NCBI RefSeq assembly: GCF_024609265.1
Contig: NZ_JANHMP010000001.1
Location: forward strand, 124,001 to 188,000
Origin: Geothrix campi
GTDB lineage: Bacteria; Acidobacteriota; Holophagae; Holophagales; Holophagaceae
DNA: 64,000 nucleotides
Direction: 5' to 3'
Positions 34,715-43,276 of this stretch are shown in pieces. A program made the translations under genes and the position numbers. How positions within the stretch are numbered: the stretch's first letter is position 1; each line of letters opens with the position of its first letter. Under the pieces are notes generated by a model. The model worked only from the letters and a program-made list of their open reading frames with translations, did not search any database and was not told the origin of the DNA.

Positions 34715-36001
34715 ATGGGCATGACGGTCGTCGAGAAGATCCTGGCCCGCGCAGCGGGCCTGCCGTCCGTGAAGGTCGGGGATGTGGTGGAGCCGAAGGT
34801 GGACCTCGCCATGTCCCATGAGAACGCGGCGCTGGTGATCAACCAGTTCCACGAGGTGTACGAAGGCACTGGGCTGACCGCCAAGGTGTGGGATCCCTCC
34901 CGGGTCGCCATCATCTTCGATCACCGCGTGCCGGCTGAATCGCCGAAGACCGCCACCAACCAGAAGAAGATCCGGGGCTTCGTGGCCGACCATGGCATCA
35001 CCAAGTTCCATGACATCCGCGGCGATGTCGGTGGCATCTGCCATCAGATCCTGCCGGAGTACGGCTATGTGCGGCCTGGATTCGTGGTGGTGGGCACCGA
35101 CTCCCACACCACCAGCCACGGGGCCATGGGCGCCTTCAGCTTCGGCATCGGCGCCACCGAAATGGCTTCTGTATGGAGCCTGGGCATCGCAGTGAATATC
35201 GAAGTCCCCGCCACCATCAAGGTGGTGGTCAAAGGCGAGTTCCCGCCCTTCGTGGGGCCGAAGGACCTCATCCTCCACCTCATCGGCAAGCTCACGGCCC
35301 AGGGCGCCAACTACAAGGTGCTGGAGTTCCACGGCGAGACCATCCGGAAGATGAGCACCAGCGGCCGCATCGCCATCTGCAACATGAGCGTGGAGGCGGG
35401 TGCCACGTCGGGCATCGTCCCAGGTGACGCGGAGACCTTGCGGTACCTTCGGGAAGAGGCGGGGGTGACGGACCCCATCCCCTGTGTCACACCCGATCTG
35501 GATGCAGACTATGTCAGGACGGTGGAGATCGATGTATCCACCCTGGTGCCGCAGATCGCCTGCCCCCACATGGTGGACAACGTGAAGCCCATCGGCGATG
35601 TGGCCGGCACCCGGATCCAGCAGATCGTCATCGGCAGCTGCACGAATGGGCGGCTGGACGACCTGGCCGCCGCGGCGGACATCCTGCGGGGCAAGAAAGT
35701 GGCCCAGGGCACGCGCATGCTGGTGTTTCCGGCCTCGAGCAAGATTTTCGCCCAGGCTCTGGACAAAGGTTACGTCCACGACCTGATGAAGGCCGGCGCC
35801 GTGGTGATGAACTCAGGCTGCGGCCCCTGCCTGGGGGTCCATGAAGGCGCCCTGGGCGACCACGAAAAGGCGCTCAGCACCACCAACCGCAACTTCAAGG
35901 GCCGCATGGGCAATCCCACGGGGGAGGTCTACCTGTGCAGCCCCGTGGTGGCCGCCGCCTCCGCGATCACGGGCGTCATCACCGATCCGAGAAAGGGCTG
36001 A
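34715..36001 (+). CDS. aconitase-family dehydratase large subunit (LeuC / homoaconitase type)
   Basis: A 428-residue 4Fe-4S hydro-lyase large subunit. Cluster cysteines are in VIGSCTNGRLDDL near residue 308 and NSGCGPCLGVHEGALG near 368-371. Active-site segments include VGTDSHTTSHGAMGAFSFGIG near residue 125 and FEWP-equivalent VFPASSKIFAQALDKG. Length and motifs match the archaeal/homoaconitase-like LeuC group, which handles isopropylmalate, citraconate/methylmalate or homocitrate, rather than the long monomeric aconitases. GAGGAGG precedes ATG 34715. It is followed after 3 bp by its small subunit. Confidence 0.92.
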   Translation: MGMTVVEKILARAAGLPSVKVGDVVEPKVDLAMSHENAALVINQFHEVYEGTGLTAKVWDPSRVAIIFDHRVPAESPKTATNQKKIRGFVADHGITKFHDIRGDVGGICHQILPEYGYVRPGFVVVGTDSHTTSHGAMGAFSFGIGATEMASVWSLGIAVNIEVPATIKVVVKGEFPPFVGPKDLILHLIGKLTAQGANYKVLEFHGETIRKMSTSGRIAICNMSVEAGATSGIVPGDAETLRYLREEAGVTDPIPCVTPDLDADYVRTVEIDVSTLVPQIACPHMVDNVKPIGDVAGTRIQQIVIGSCTNGRLDDLAAAADILRGKKVAQGTRMLVFPASSKIFAQALDKGYVHDLMKAGAVVMNSGCGPCLGVHEGALGDHEKALSTTNRNFKGRMGNPTGEVYLCSPVVAAASAITGVITDPRKG

Positions 36002-36004
36002 ACC

Positions 36005-36496
36005 ATGTCCAAGGTCATCATCAAGCTCGGCAATGACATCAGCACCGACGACATCTATCCGGGCCGCTTCATGGCCACCGTGTTGCCCACCGAAACGCCC
36101 CAGTTCGCGTTCTTCGACCGTACGGAGTTCAACGCCCAGCTCAAGGCCAAGGCCTTTGCGCCCGGCTCCATCATCGTGGGGGGCGAGAATTTCGGCTGCG
36201 GGTCGAGCCGCGAGCAGGCCTGCTCCACGCTCAAGGGGTACGAGGTGGCCGTGATCGCCAAGAGCATTTCGCGCATCTTCCTGCAGAACAGCATCAACCT
36301 GGGCCTGCAGGTCGTGATCTGCCCCGGCATCGAGGCGAGCGAAGGCGACGACCTGGAGATCACGGCGGACCAGGTGCTCAACAAGACCACGGGCAAGGCC
36401 TACGACCAGGTGAAGCTCCCCGCCGCCCGCAAAGGCATCATGGACGCCGGTGGGCTCATCCCCTACACCCGGGCGAGACTCATGGCCAAGGTCTGA
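36005..36496 (+). CDS. aconitase-family dehydratase small subunit (LeuD type)
   Basis: A 163-residue swivel-domain subunit that completes the active site of the preceding large subunit. Landmarks are KLGNDISTDDIYPGRF at the start, IVGGENFGCGSSREQACSTL near residue 60 (the GxGSSRE substrate loop) and VAVIAKSISRIFLQNSINLG near 85. In LeuD-type proteins the short loop after DDIYPGRF decides substrate choice; here it reads MATVLPTETPQFAFF. It lies 3 bp from the large subunit and is the last gene of the cluster; a large inverted repeat follows 9 bp later. Confidence 0.93.
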   Translation: MSKVIIKLGNDISTDDIYPGRFMATVLPTETPQFAFFDRTEFNAQLKAKAFAPGSIIVGGENFGCGSSREQACSTLKGYEVAVIAKSISRIFLQNSINLGLQVVICPGIEASEGDDLEITADQVLNKTTGKAYDQVKLPAARKGIMDAGGLIPYTRARLMAKV

Positions 36497-36505
36497 TAGA
36501 AAAGA

Positions 36506-36617
36506 CCTCCACGAAGGACACGAAGAAAAGGACAAGATCACGAAGGCGGAGGGGATTGCCCACCTTACCTTCGTGATCTTCTTGCGCCCCGGGGCCTATT
36601 CGTGTCCTTCGTGGAGG
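36506..36617. repeat. double inverted repeat with CCACGAAGGACACGAA arms
   Basis: A 112 bp extragenic palindrome between the LeuD-type gene and tpx. The outer arms are 19 bases and perfect (36506-36524 with 36599-36617, beginning CCTCCACGAAGGACACGAA). The inner arms are 13 bases and perfect (36534-36546 with 36568-36580, AAGATCACGAAGG). The arms are variations on ACGAAGGacACGAAG, a word that recurs between genes in many bacteria. It could terminate both convergent genes, but it looks like a copy of a dispersed palindromic repeat family. Confidence 0.85.
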
Positions 36618-36641
36618 CATTTCCCGATTCGGTCCGAACGC

Positions 36642-37187
36642 CTATTCGGTGCTCTCCAGCGCATCCTCTGGGCATGGATGGTGGTGGCTCCGGATGGCGT
36701 GGACGGCCAGATCGTAGTCGGGTTCCCGCGTGAGCTCCGGCACCAGTTCGGTATGGATGACGGTGCCATTCTCGTCCAGTGCCACCACCGCCCGGGCGAG
36801 GAGACCCCGCATGGGTCCGTCGATGAGGGTGACGCCGAAATCGGCGCCGAATTCAGGGTGGCGGAAGGTGGAGACGGGCACGACGCGCTCCAGGCCCTTC
36901 GATCCGCAGAAGAGATCCTGGGCGAAGGGCAGGTCCATGGACACGCACAGCAGGACGGTATCGCTGAGGTCCGCCGTCAGGGCATTGAACTTCCGCACAC
37001 TCTCCGCACAGGTCGTCGTGTCCAGGCTGGGGAAGATGCTCAGCAACACGCGCTTGCCTTCCAGGTCCACGCTGGCGACCTCGCGGAGATCCGTGCGAGT
37101 GACGGTGAAGGCGGGGGTGGCAGAGCCGATGGTGGGCAGCTCGCCGCAGGTGTGGAGGGGGTTCCCGTTCAGGGTGATCGTGGCCAT
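36642..37187 (-). CDS. tpx: thiol peroxidase, atypical 2-Cys peroxiredoxin
   Basis: A 181-residue periplasmic or cytoplasmic peroxiredoxin of the Tpx group that reduces peroxides using thioredoxin. It begins MATITLNGNPLHTCGELPTI, with GSATPAFTVTRTDL next. The peroxidatic Cys is in FPSLDTTTCAESVRKFN near residue 62. The resolving Cys is in SMDLPFAQDLFCGSKGLE near 95, as in Tpx. An unusual His/Cys-rich tail (HAIRSHHHPCPEDALE) extends the C-terminus beyond the normal end. Start ATG 37187 has GGAGG five to nine bases upstream; the frame is open 19 codons further with no family match. Confidence 0.93.
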   Translation of the reverse strand: MATITLNGNPLHTCGELPTIGSATPAFTVTRTDLREVASVDLEGKRVLLSIFPSLDTTTCAESVRKFNALTADLSDTVLLCVSMDLPFAQDLFCGSKGLERVVPVSTFRHPEFGADFGVTLIDGPMRGLLARAVVALDENGTVIHTELVPELTREPDYDLAVHAIRSHHHPCPEDALESTE

Positions 37188-37344
37188 GGCGACCTCCGCG
37201 CGGGCCCATCCTACTCCCGATCCAGGCAACCGGGGTGCCATCATTCATGATCAATGGATGATCTTTTGGGGAGATCGCCCCTGGAATCCCTCGGCTGGCC
37301 CCAACCCGCTGGCGGGAACCGGCTCAGGTATCTAGGCTTGTGGC

Positions 37345-38427
37345 ATGGGTCCCTCGGGGATGAAGTGGCGCTGGTACTGGGGCATCTGGGCCCTCATGGG
37401 GCTCTACATGGCCACCTGGGACTTGGCCCTGTACCCTTCCGCCTCGGTCCTCCGGCTGCTGGCGCTGAACCTCCTTCAGAACGGGACCTGGGGACTGTTG
37501 GGTCTTTTCCTGATCTGGCTGGCGGACCGTCGGCCCATCGAATCCTTCGCCTGGTCCCACTGGCGGACCTGGGGCCTCCATCTCGTGGCCAGCATCCTCG
37601 TCGCGGCCCTGGGGCTCTTCCTGGCCTACCTGATCTCCCTGCTGGTGGATTCCGGCTGGGGGAAGGTGTTCGATCCGGTCCATCTGCGAAAGGGCCTGCC
37701 CAAGTTCTACCGGGCTTATTTCCATACGAACCTGCTCTTCATGTGGGCCGTGGTGGGGGCCTTCCATTGGGTGCGGATCTACCGGAAGTACAAAGCCCGG
37801 GAAGTGGAGGCCGCGAAGCTGCAGGCCCGGTTTGCCGAGGCGCAGAACCAGGCCCTGAGGATGCAACTCCAGCCGCACTTCCTGTTCAACACCCTCAACT
37901 CGATCTCGGCCCTCGTCCACGCGAATCCGGACGGGGCCGACGACATGATCAGCCGCCTGGGGACCTTCCTCCGGATGACCCTGGAGGCTCCACCAGACCA
38001 GATGGTGCCGCTGCACAAGGAACTGGCCTTCATCCGAGCCTACCTGGCCATCGAGCAGGTGCGTTTCCAGGATCGTCTGCGAATCGAAGTGGACGTTCCG
38101 GCCAGCCTCCAGGATGTGCGGGTGCCCAGCTTCATCCTCCAACCCCTGGTGGAGAACGCCCTGAAGCATGGGCTCTCCGATCGGCCCGGCGGCGGCACCC
38201 TGCGCCTGCGGGCCTCGCGGGATTCCGAGTACCTGGTGCTGGAGGTGCAGGACGACGGAGAAGGCCTCACCTCAGACCGGGAGGGCGTGGGTCTGAGCAA
38301 TGTCCGGGGTCGCCTCGGCCTGATCTACAAGGGGCGCCACCGCTTGGACCTTCGCGGTGGGCCGGGCATGGGCACCCTGGTGGTCCTCCATCTGCCCCTG
38401 GAACCAGGGGAGGGGGAGGCACCATGA
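37345..38427 (+). CDS. LytS/YehU-type sensor histidine kinase
   Basis: A 360-residue membrane kinase. Four hydrophobic segments fill residues about 10-155, followed by a short coiled coil. The His_kinase domain has the phospho-accepting His in LRMQLQPHFLFNTLNSISAL near residue 179. The GHKL ATPase has N box FILQPLVENALKHGLSD near 265 and G boxes VQDDGEGLTSDREGVGLSNV. This class regulates cell-wall, autolysis or carbon-starvation responses through LytTR regulators. Its partner overlaps by four bases (ATGA at 38424). The input domain has no recognised ligand motif, so the signal is unknown. Confidence 0.92.
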   Translation: MGPSGMKWRWYWGIWALMGLYMATWDLALYPSASVLRLLALNLLQNGTWGLLGLFLIWLADRRPIESFAWSHWRTWGLHLVASILVAALGLFLAYLISLLVDSGWGKVFDPVHLRKGLPKFYRAYFHTNLLFMWAVVGAFHWVRIYRKYKAREVEAAKLQARFAEAQNQALRMQLQPHFLFNTLNSISALVHANPDGADDMISRLGTFLRMTLEAPPDQMVPLHKELAFIRAYLAIEQVRFQDRLRIEVDVPASLQDVRVPSFILQPLVENALKHGLSDRPGGGTLRLRASRDSEYLVLEVQDDGEGLTSDREGVGLSNVRGRLGLIYKGRHRLDLRGGPGMGTLVVLHLPLEPGEGEAP

Positions 38428-39176
38428 ATCTCCGCGCCCTGGTGGTGGACGATGAGATGCTGGCCCGCCAGCGGATCCGCCATCTGTTGCGGCGCTCCAC
38501 GGACATCGAGCTGGTGGGCGAGTGCTCCAACGGCCTGGAGGCGGTGAAGGCCATCGAGGACCAGGCTCCGGATCTGGTCTTCCTGGACATCCAGATGCCC
38601 GAACTCGATGGCTTCGGCGTGGTGGAGGCCGTGGGTCCGGACCGCATGCCGCCCACGCTCTTCATCACGGCCTACGATCAGCACGCGCTCAAAGCTTTCG
38701 AGGTCCACGCCCTGGACTACCTGTTGAAGCCCTTCTCCCCGGAGCGCTTCCACCAGGCCCTGGAACGCGCCCGCCGATGGTGCCTTCGGACCCCTTCGGA
38801 GAAAGCGCCGGACATGGAAGCCCTGCTGGCCAGCCTGCGCGAGGAGCGCCCCTGGGTGGACCGCCTGCTGGTGCGCCAGGGGGACCGCCACGTGCTGGTC
38901 AGGACGAGCGCTCTGCAATGGATCGAAGCTGAAGACAACTACGTCCGTCTGCATGTGGAGGGCACCTCCCACCTCCTCCGCCAGACCATGGCGAGCCTCC
39001 TGGCGCGGCTGGACCCGGCACAATTCAGGCGCATCCACCGCTCCGCCATCGTGAACCTCGATTGCATCAAGGAATTCCAGCCCTGGACCGGCGGGGACCA
39101 CCTGGTGATCATGCGCGACGGCACCAAGCTGACCCTCAGTCGCACGTTTCGGGAACAATTCGGGAAGTGGCTCTGA
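38424..39176 (+). CDS. LytTR-family response regulator
   Basis: A 250-residue two-domain regulator. The receiver domain (1-120) has RALVVDDEMLARQRIRHLLR, the phospho-acceptor Asp in LVFLDIQMPELDGFGVVEA near residue 55, and DYLLKPFSPERF with its Lys. The LytTR DNA-binding domain (about 148-245) has RLLVRQGDRHVLVRTSALQW, IEAEDNYVRLHVEG and RRIHRSAIVNLDCIKEFQPW. It is the coupled partner of the LytS-type kinase. Its targets are not visible; a secreted protein gene lies convergent just beyond a terminator. Confidence 0.94.
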   Translation: MNLRALVVDDEMLARQRIRHLLRRSTDIELVGECSNGLEAVKAIEDQAPDLVFLDIQMPELDGFGVVEAVGPDRMPPTLFITAYDQHALKAFEVHALDYLLKPFSPERFHQALERARRWCLRTPSEKAPDMEALLASLREERPWVDRLLVRQGDRHVLVRTSALQWIEAEDNYVRLHVEGTSHLLRQTMASLLARLDPAQFRRIHRSAIVNLDCIKEFQPWTGGDHLVIMRDGTKLTLSRTFREQFGKWL

Positions 39177-39178
39177 TA

Positions 39179-39211
39179 CAGGAAAGGCCCGGCGGAGCCA
39201 GGCCTTTCCTG
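39179..39211 (+). terminator. terminator after the LytS/LytTR pair
   Basis: CAGGAAAGGCC (39179-39189) pairs with GGCCTTTCCTG (39201-39211) around an 11-base loop, three bases after the response regulator stop and 14 bases before the stop of the convergent gene. The arms begin and end in A/T-rich triplets on both sides, so it can serve both directions. Confidence 0.7.
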
Positions 39212-39225
39212 GGTAACGGGACCCG

Positions 39226-39795
39226 TCACTCGGCGGCGAGCACCGCGATGGTGGCCATGCCTTCCTTGCGGAGCACCAATGCGGCTTTCTGGGCCAGGGT
39301 GCGATTGGGCAGGATCACGTCGACAGTTCCGATGAGGCGGTCCGTGACAAGCAATTCGCCTTTCGTGCCGTCACCCATGCTGAAGACCGCCCCCTGCTTC
39401 AGGGCCACGGCCGTGGTGCCGAGGGCCGGCACGCCCCTCTTTCCGAGCTGGGAGATGGCCAGGGTGGCCCCGAAGGAACCGTCCCGGAACACCCGATCCC
39501 CCGGCAGGAGCACCAGGTAATTGGCTCCGTGGTTGGCGATGAGATGAGCGGCGGGGGTGGCCTGCTCGATGTGGCGGGTGTCGGCCACGGTGATGAGGGC
39601 GCCCTCGCCCGCGGCCTTGGCCAGGGCCATGACCTCGTCGCGACTGGCGCTGTAGTCGCAGATCACGCCGATGTGCTGCTTCTCGGGCCAGGTGGCCCGG
39701 GTGGTCTTCAGCAGCGGCTGGAAGTCCTCGGCATGGAGGGCCAGGCCGGCGAAGACTGCCACGGCCACGGCGAGGGAAGTCGAGATGCGGTTCAT
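39226..39795 (-). CDS. exported substrate-binding-like protein, unknown ligand
   Basis: A 189-residue protein with a clear signal peptide (ISTSLAVAVAVFAGLALHAED). The mature part reads like one or two lobes of a periplasmic-binding-protein fold: HIGVICDYSASRDEVMALAK, ALITVADTRHIEQA, GANYLVLLPGDRVFRDGSFG, then GVPALGTTAVALKQGAVFSM and GTVDVILPNR. This resembles the small ABC-type substrate-binding family with no associated permease. No transporter gene is near. GGAGG precedes ATG 39795. The frame is open far upstream, but without a start signal. Confidence 0.65.
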   Translation of the reverse strand: MNRISTSLAVAVAVFAGLALHAEDFQPLLKTTRATWPEKQHIGVICDYSASRDEVMALAKAAGEGALITVADTRHIEQATPAAHLIANHGANYLVLLPGDRVFRDGSFGATLAISQLGKRGVPALGTTAVALKQGAVFSMGDGTKGELLVTDRLIGTVDVILPNRTLAQKAALVLRKEGMATIAVLAAE

Positions 39796-40054
39796 GTTGC
39801 CTCCGGGGGCAAGGGCCGTCGGGGAGTGCCCTCGGCGGCAGGTTGAGGAGAGCCCGGTGCGGCGATCCGACGGGCGGGTGAATGCCCCACAAGATGCGGG
39901 CGGGCACTGGATCCGGCCACGGATCTGGGGCGAAGCGGCTTGAGGATGGGCGAAGGGGCCCCTGGAGGGGGCAGACCGGGGGTATCGGGAGACGCGCGAT
40001 ACCCGGCGAACGGGGTACGGCCGGGCTGGGCGATACTGGAAGACGGAGGCACCC

Positions 40055-41359
40055 ATGAAGATCCTGCTCCTCGGTTCTGGCGGCCGGGAACATGCGCTGG
40101 CGCTGAAGCTCAAGGCCTCGGCCAGTCCCGTGGAGCTGGTGTCGGCGCCGGGCAGCGATGCCTTGGCGGAAGTGGGGTCCTGCGTGACCCTGGACCTGGA
40201 GGCCCCCGCGGCCGTGGCGGCCTGGTGCGCTTCGAACCGCCCGGATCTGGTGGTGGCCGGGCCCGAGGTGCCCCTGGTGGCAGGTGTGGCGGACGCGGTG
40301 CGGGCCCTGGGCATCCCGGTCTTTGGCCATGAGGCCGCCACCGCCCGACTGGAGGGCAGCAAAGCCTTCGCCAAGGCCTTCATGGACCGGCACGGCATCC
40401 CCTGCGCCGCCAGCCATACGGTGACGGATCTTGCCGTGGGCGAAGCCCTCATCCACACCTGGACCCACGGCTATCCGATCGTCCTCAAGGCCGATGGCCT
40501 GGCGGCGGGCAAGGGCGTTGTGCTGGCAGAGAGCGAAGACGAAGCCTTGGCGACGTTCCGGGCCTTCATGGCCGGCCAGTTCGGGGAGGCCAGCAAGACG
40601 GTGGTGTTCGAGGAACCCCTGATCGGCATGGAGCTGTCACTCCATGTGCTGGTGGACGTGGGCGCCGATCGCGCCGCGTTTGCCATGCTGCCCGCCTGCC
40701 AGGACCACAAGCGCATCTACGAAGGCGATCGCGGACCCAACACCGGCGGCATGGGCGCCTTCGGGCCCATCCCCTTCCTGCGTCCCGAGGACATCCAGAG
40801 GATGCGGACAGAGCTGGTGGAGCCCACGGTGCGCGGCCTTCAGAGGGATGGTCTTGCGGCCCGGGGGGTGCTGTTCCTGGGGGTCATGTGGACGGCGACC
40901 GGCCCGGAGCTGCTGGAGTACAACGTGCGCTTCGGGGACCCCGAAACCCAGGTGCTCATGCAGCTGTTGGATGAGGACCTGGCGGCCCTGCTCCTGGAGG
41001 TGGCCGAGGGCCGGCTGGTGGCCCGCGATCTGAAACTCAAGCCGCACACGGCCATCACCGTGGTGCTGGCGGCCGAAGGCTACCCGGAAGGGGCGAAGAA
41101 GGGGGTGCCCATCCAGATCGGGACGCCCGCCGTCACCGTCATCCACGCCGGAACGCGCAAGCAGGATGGGCGGTGGCTGACGAATGGCGGCCGCGTGATG
41201 AACCTGGCCACCTCCGCACCAGATCTCGCCGCGGCCCGCGCCGCCATCGAGGCCGCCCTGCCGCAGGTTCAGTGGCCCGGTATGCAGGTTCGCCATGACA
41301 TCGGCCTCAAGGCCCTGCGCCATGCGGAGGCGGGAAAGACCGTCCAGGATCCCTGGTGA
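40055..41359 (+). CDS. purD: phosphoribosylamine--glycine ligase
   Basis: A 434-residue ATP-grasp enzyme for the second step of purine synthesis, of normal length. The N-domain has KILLLGSGGREHALALKLKA and the conserved PDLVVAGPEVPLVAGVADAV. The ATP-grasp loops are FMDRHGIPCAAS and YPIVLKADGLAAGKGVVLAE near residue 140. PACQDHKRIYEGDRGPNTGG and GMGAFGPIPF near 210-235 are diagnostic of PurD. VRFGDPETQVLMQLL near 290 carries the metal site. GGAGG lies before ATG 40055. It is transcribed alone, away from other pur genes. Confidence 0.97.
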   Translation: MKILLLGSGGREHALALKLKASASPVELVSAPGSDALAEVGSCVTLDLEAPAAVAAWCASNRPDLVVAGPEVPLVAGVADAVRALGIPVFGHEAATARLEGSKAFAKAFMDRHGIPCAASHTVTDLAVGEALIHTWTHGYPIVLKADGLAAGKGVVLAESEDEALATFRAFMAGQFGEASKTVVFEEPLIGMELSLHVLVDVGADRAAFAMLPACQDHKRIYEGDRGPNTGGMGAFGPIPFLRPEDIQRMRTELVEPTVRGLQRDGLAARGVLFLGVMWTATGPELLEYNVRFGDPETQVLMQLLDEDLAALLLEVAEGRLVARDLKLKPHTAITVVLAAEGYPEGAKKGVPIQIGTPAVTVIHAGTRKQDGRWLTNGGRVMNLATSAPDLAAARAAIEAALPQVQWPGMQVRHDIGLKALRHAEAGKTVQDPW

Positions 41360-41370
41360 GGGGCAACCCC

Positions 41371-41718
41371 CTAGCGGTTCCGCAGGAGCCAGACCAGCAG
41401 GGTGAGGGCCGACAGCGTGAGGGTGAAGGCTCCTGAAGCCCGATGGATGCGCGGGATGGCGGACCGGGCGCTGCGGCCCTCCCGCCAGGCCAGGGCCGCG
41501 CGACCCAGGAGCATGGTGGATCCAGCGGCGGCGATGACGGCCAGCCACAGGAGGAGCTGCTGCCGGCCCAGGCTCCGCGGATGGAGCAGAACGCGCAGGC
41601 CGATCACGGTGAAGGCCGCCATCATGAGGTGCCCGTGGAGCCGGTGTTCCCCCCGCCGGACCGCTCGCAGGGCGAGGGCCAGTAGGATCGCGGCGGGGAT
41701 CAGCAGCAGGTCCAGCAT
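41371..41718 (-). CDS. small four-helix membrane protein, possibly DUF420/CtaM-like
   Basis: A 115-residue protein made almost wholly of four hydrophobic segments (about 1-18, 30-50, 55-73 and 93-112). Conserved-looking charged and His residues sit at the membrane edges: RRGEHRLHGHLMMAAF and PRIHRASGAFTLTLS. The pattern of histidines before helix 2 and helix 4 resembles DUF420 proteins, which help cytochrome oxidase assembly. The match is loose and no oxidase gene is near, so this remains a suggestion. It converges on purD with 11 bp between. Confidence 0.55.
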   Translation of the reverse strand: MLDLLLIPAAILLALALRAVRRGEHRLHGHLMMAAFTVIGLRVLLHPRSLGRQQLLLWLAVIAAAGSTMLLGRAALAWREGRSARSAIPRIHRASGAFTLTLSALTLLVWLLRNR

Positions 41719-41742
41719 GACTGCCAGACTATCCCAGGCAGA

Positions 41743-42630
41743 TCAGAGCGGAACAGCCTCCAGACGCTTATCGCCCTCCCAGCGGTAGAACCCCGCGCCG
41801 GACTTGCGGCCCAGGCGGCCGGCGGCCACCAGCTGGCGCAACACGGAGGGGGCCTTGAAGCGGGGTTCCCCGAAGGCCTCGAAGAGTACCTCGGCCACGC
41901 TCTGCATGGTGTCCAGGCCGATGAAGTCGCTGAGGTGCAGGGGGCCCATGGGATGACCGCAGCCCAGCTTCATGGCCGCGTCGATATCCTCCACCGTGGC
42001 CAGCCTCTGCTCGGCACAGCGCAGCGCGTCCAGCAGGTAGGGCACCAGGAGTCGGTTCACCACGAAACCCGGGGCGTCCGGCGCCAGCACCACGGTCTTG
42101 CCGAGCCTCTGGACGAAGGCCTTCAGGGCGTCGAGGGTCTCTCCATCCGTGGCGAGGGTGCGGACGATCTCGACCAGGGACATGGCGGGCACGGGATTGA
42201 AGAAGTGCAGGCCCGCCAGCCGGGGCAGGCGGCCCGGCGACAGGACAGGGCTGAGGTGGGCGACGGTGAGGCTGGAGGTGTTCGTGCAGAGCAGGGCGCC
42301 CGAGCCCATGACCTTGTCCAGCTCGGCGAAGGTTTCCAGCTTGAGATCCATCCGTTCCGGGACGGCCTCCACCACCAGATCGCAACCCGACAGCGCGGCG
42401 AAGGCGAGGGTGCCATGGAGCCGGTCGCTGAAGGCAGCCTTCTGCTCCTCAGTGATCTTCCCCTTGGCCACGGCGCGTTCCCAGGTGCCTTTGATCCGCG
42501 CCAGCCCCTTGGTCAGGAGCGACTCGTCCACCTCCTTTACCCAGACTTCGCAGCCCGCCTCCGCGGCGCATTGCGCGATGCCCGAGCCCATGAGCCCGCA
42601 ACCGACGATGCCGATGCGCTGGATGTCCAT
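41743..42630 (-). CDS. 3-hydroxybutyryl-CoA dehydrogenase
   Basis: A 295-residue two-domain 3-hydroxyacyl-CoA dehydrogenase. The NAD-binding loop is RIGIVGCGLMGSGIAQCAAE at residues 5-24. CDLVVEAVPERMDLK near 83 and NTSSLTVAHLSP near 117 are typical. The catalytic His/Asn segment is LAGLHFFNPVPAMSLVEIV near 138-156. The C-domain has APGFVVNRLLVPYLLDA and GCGHPMGPLHLSDFIGLDT near 225-245. It interconverts acetoacetyl-CoA and 3-hydroxybutyryl-CoA, in butyrate or PHB-type metabolism or beta-oxidation. It stands alone, without thiolase or crotonase. Confidence 0.93.
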   Translation of the reverse strand: MDIQRIGIVGCGLMGSGIAQCAAEAGCEVWVKEVDESLLTKGLARIKGTWERAVAKGKITEEQKAAFSDRLHGTLAFAALSGCDLVVEAVPERMDLKLETFAELDKVMGSGALLCTNTSSLTVAHLSPVLSPGRLPRLAGLHFFNPVPAMSLVEIVRTLATDGETLDALKAFVQRLGKTVVLAPDAPGFVVNRLLVPYLLDALRCAEQRLATVEDIDAAMKLGCGHPMGPLHLSDFIGLDTMQSVAEVLFEAFGEPRFKAPSVLRQLVAAGRLGRKSGAGFYRWEGDKRLEAVPL

Positions 42631-42752
42631 AAGGCGCTCCCTGTTGGAATGGTGATGGTCTGGTCCCCATTCTCTGCCGCTTCTGCGCTGGAGGGGAGGA
42701 TGACCTGCGGTAGGGTTCTTTGGTTATGATCGGCCATTCCCCGGAGGTGCCC

Positions 42753-43235
42753 GTGACCGGCCTGCTGAAAGACCTGCTCGGCCATCAGGTCTGGGCGGAT
42801 GCCATGTTCTTCCATGCCTGGGGCAAGTCGGCCGGCCGGGAGGACCTCGAGTTGCGGACCAGGACTGGCCATCTGGTGGATGTGCAGGAGGGCTTCCTGG
42901 GAATCCTCAAGGGCGACGCAGGGGTGCCTGAGGCCCGTTCCCTTCAGGATTTCGAGGCATTGAAAAGGCGCTGCAGGGCCAACCACGAGGCCCTGGGCGC
43001 CCTGGGGCGCGGCCTGGACGCGGCCGCCTTGGCCCGCATCGTACGAGTGCCGTGGTTCCCGGATCCGCCCTGCCTGGTGTCCGTGGCCGAGGCGCTGCTC
43101 CAGATCTGCCTGCATACCCAGCACCACCGCGCCCAGAACATGACGCGCCTCAAGGCCCTGGGGGCCGAGCCGAAGAATGTGGACTACATCATCTGGCTCT
43201 GGAAACAGCGGCCCGATGGGCGCTGGGACCTCTGA
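42753..43235 (+). CDS. DinB-family protein
   Basis: A 160-residue four-helix-bundle protein. The N-terminus GLLKDLLGHQVWADAMFFHA places the first metal His, and LQICLHTQHHRAQNMTRLKA near residue 115-135 gives the later HxxxH pair, the usual three-His site of DinB/YfiT proteins. Many members are thiol-dependent hydrolases or transferases, for example with bacillithiol or mycothiol; others have unknown roles. The start is placed at GTG 42753 because CGGAGG precedes it at the proper distance and the protein then begins as its family does. An ATG at 42726 lacks a ribosome site. Confidence 0.82.
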   Translation: MTGLLKDLLGHQVWADAMFFHAWGKSAGREDLELRTRTGHLVDVQEGFLGILKGDAGVPEARSLQDFEALKRRCRANHEALGALGRGLDAAALARIVRVPWFPDPPCLVSVAEALLQICLHTQHHRAQNMTRLKALGAEPKNVDYIIWLWKQRPDGRWDL

Positions 43236-43276
43236 GTGGTGGAAGAATGAAACGGAACCAGCTCCGGGGATAGGCC

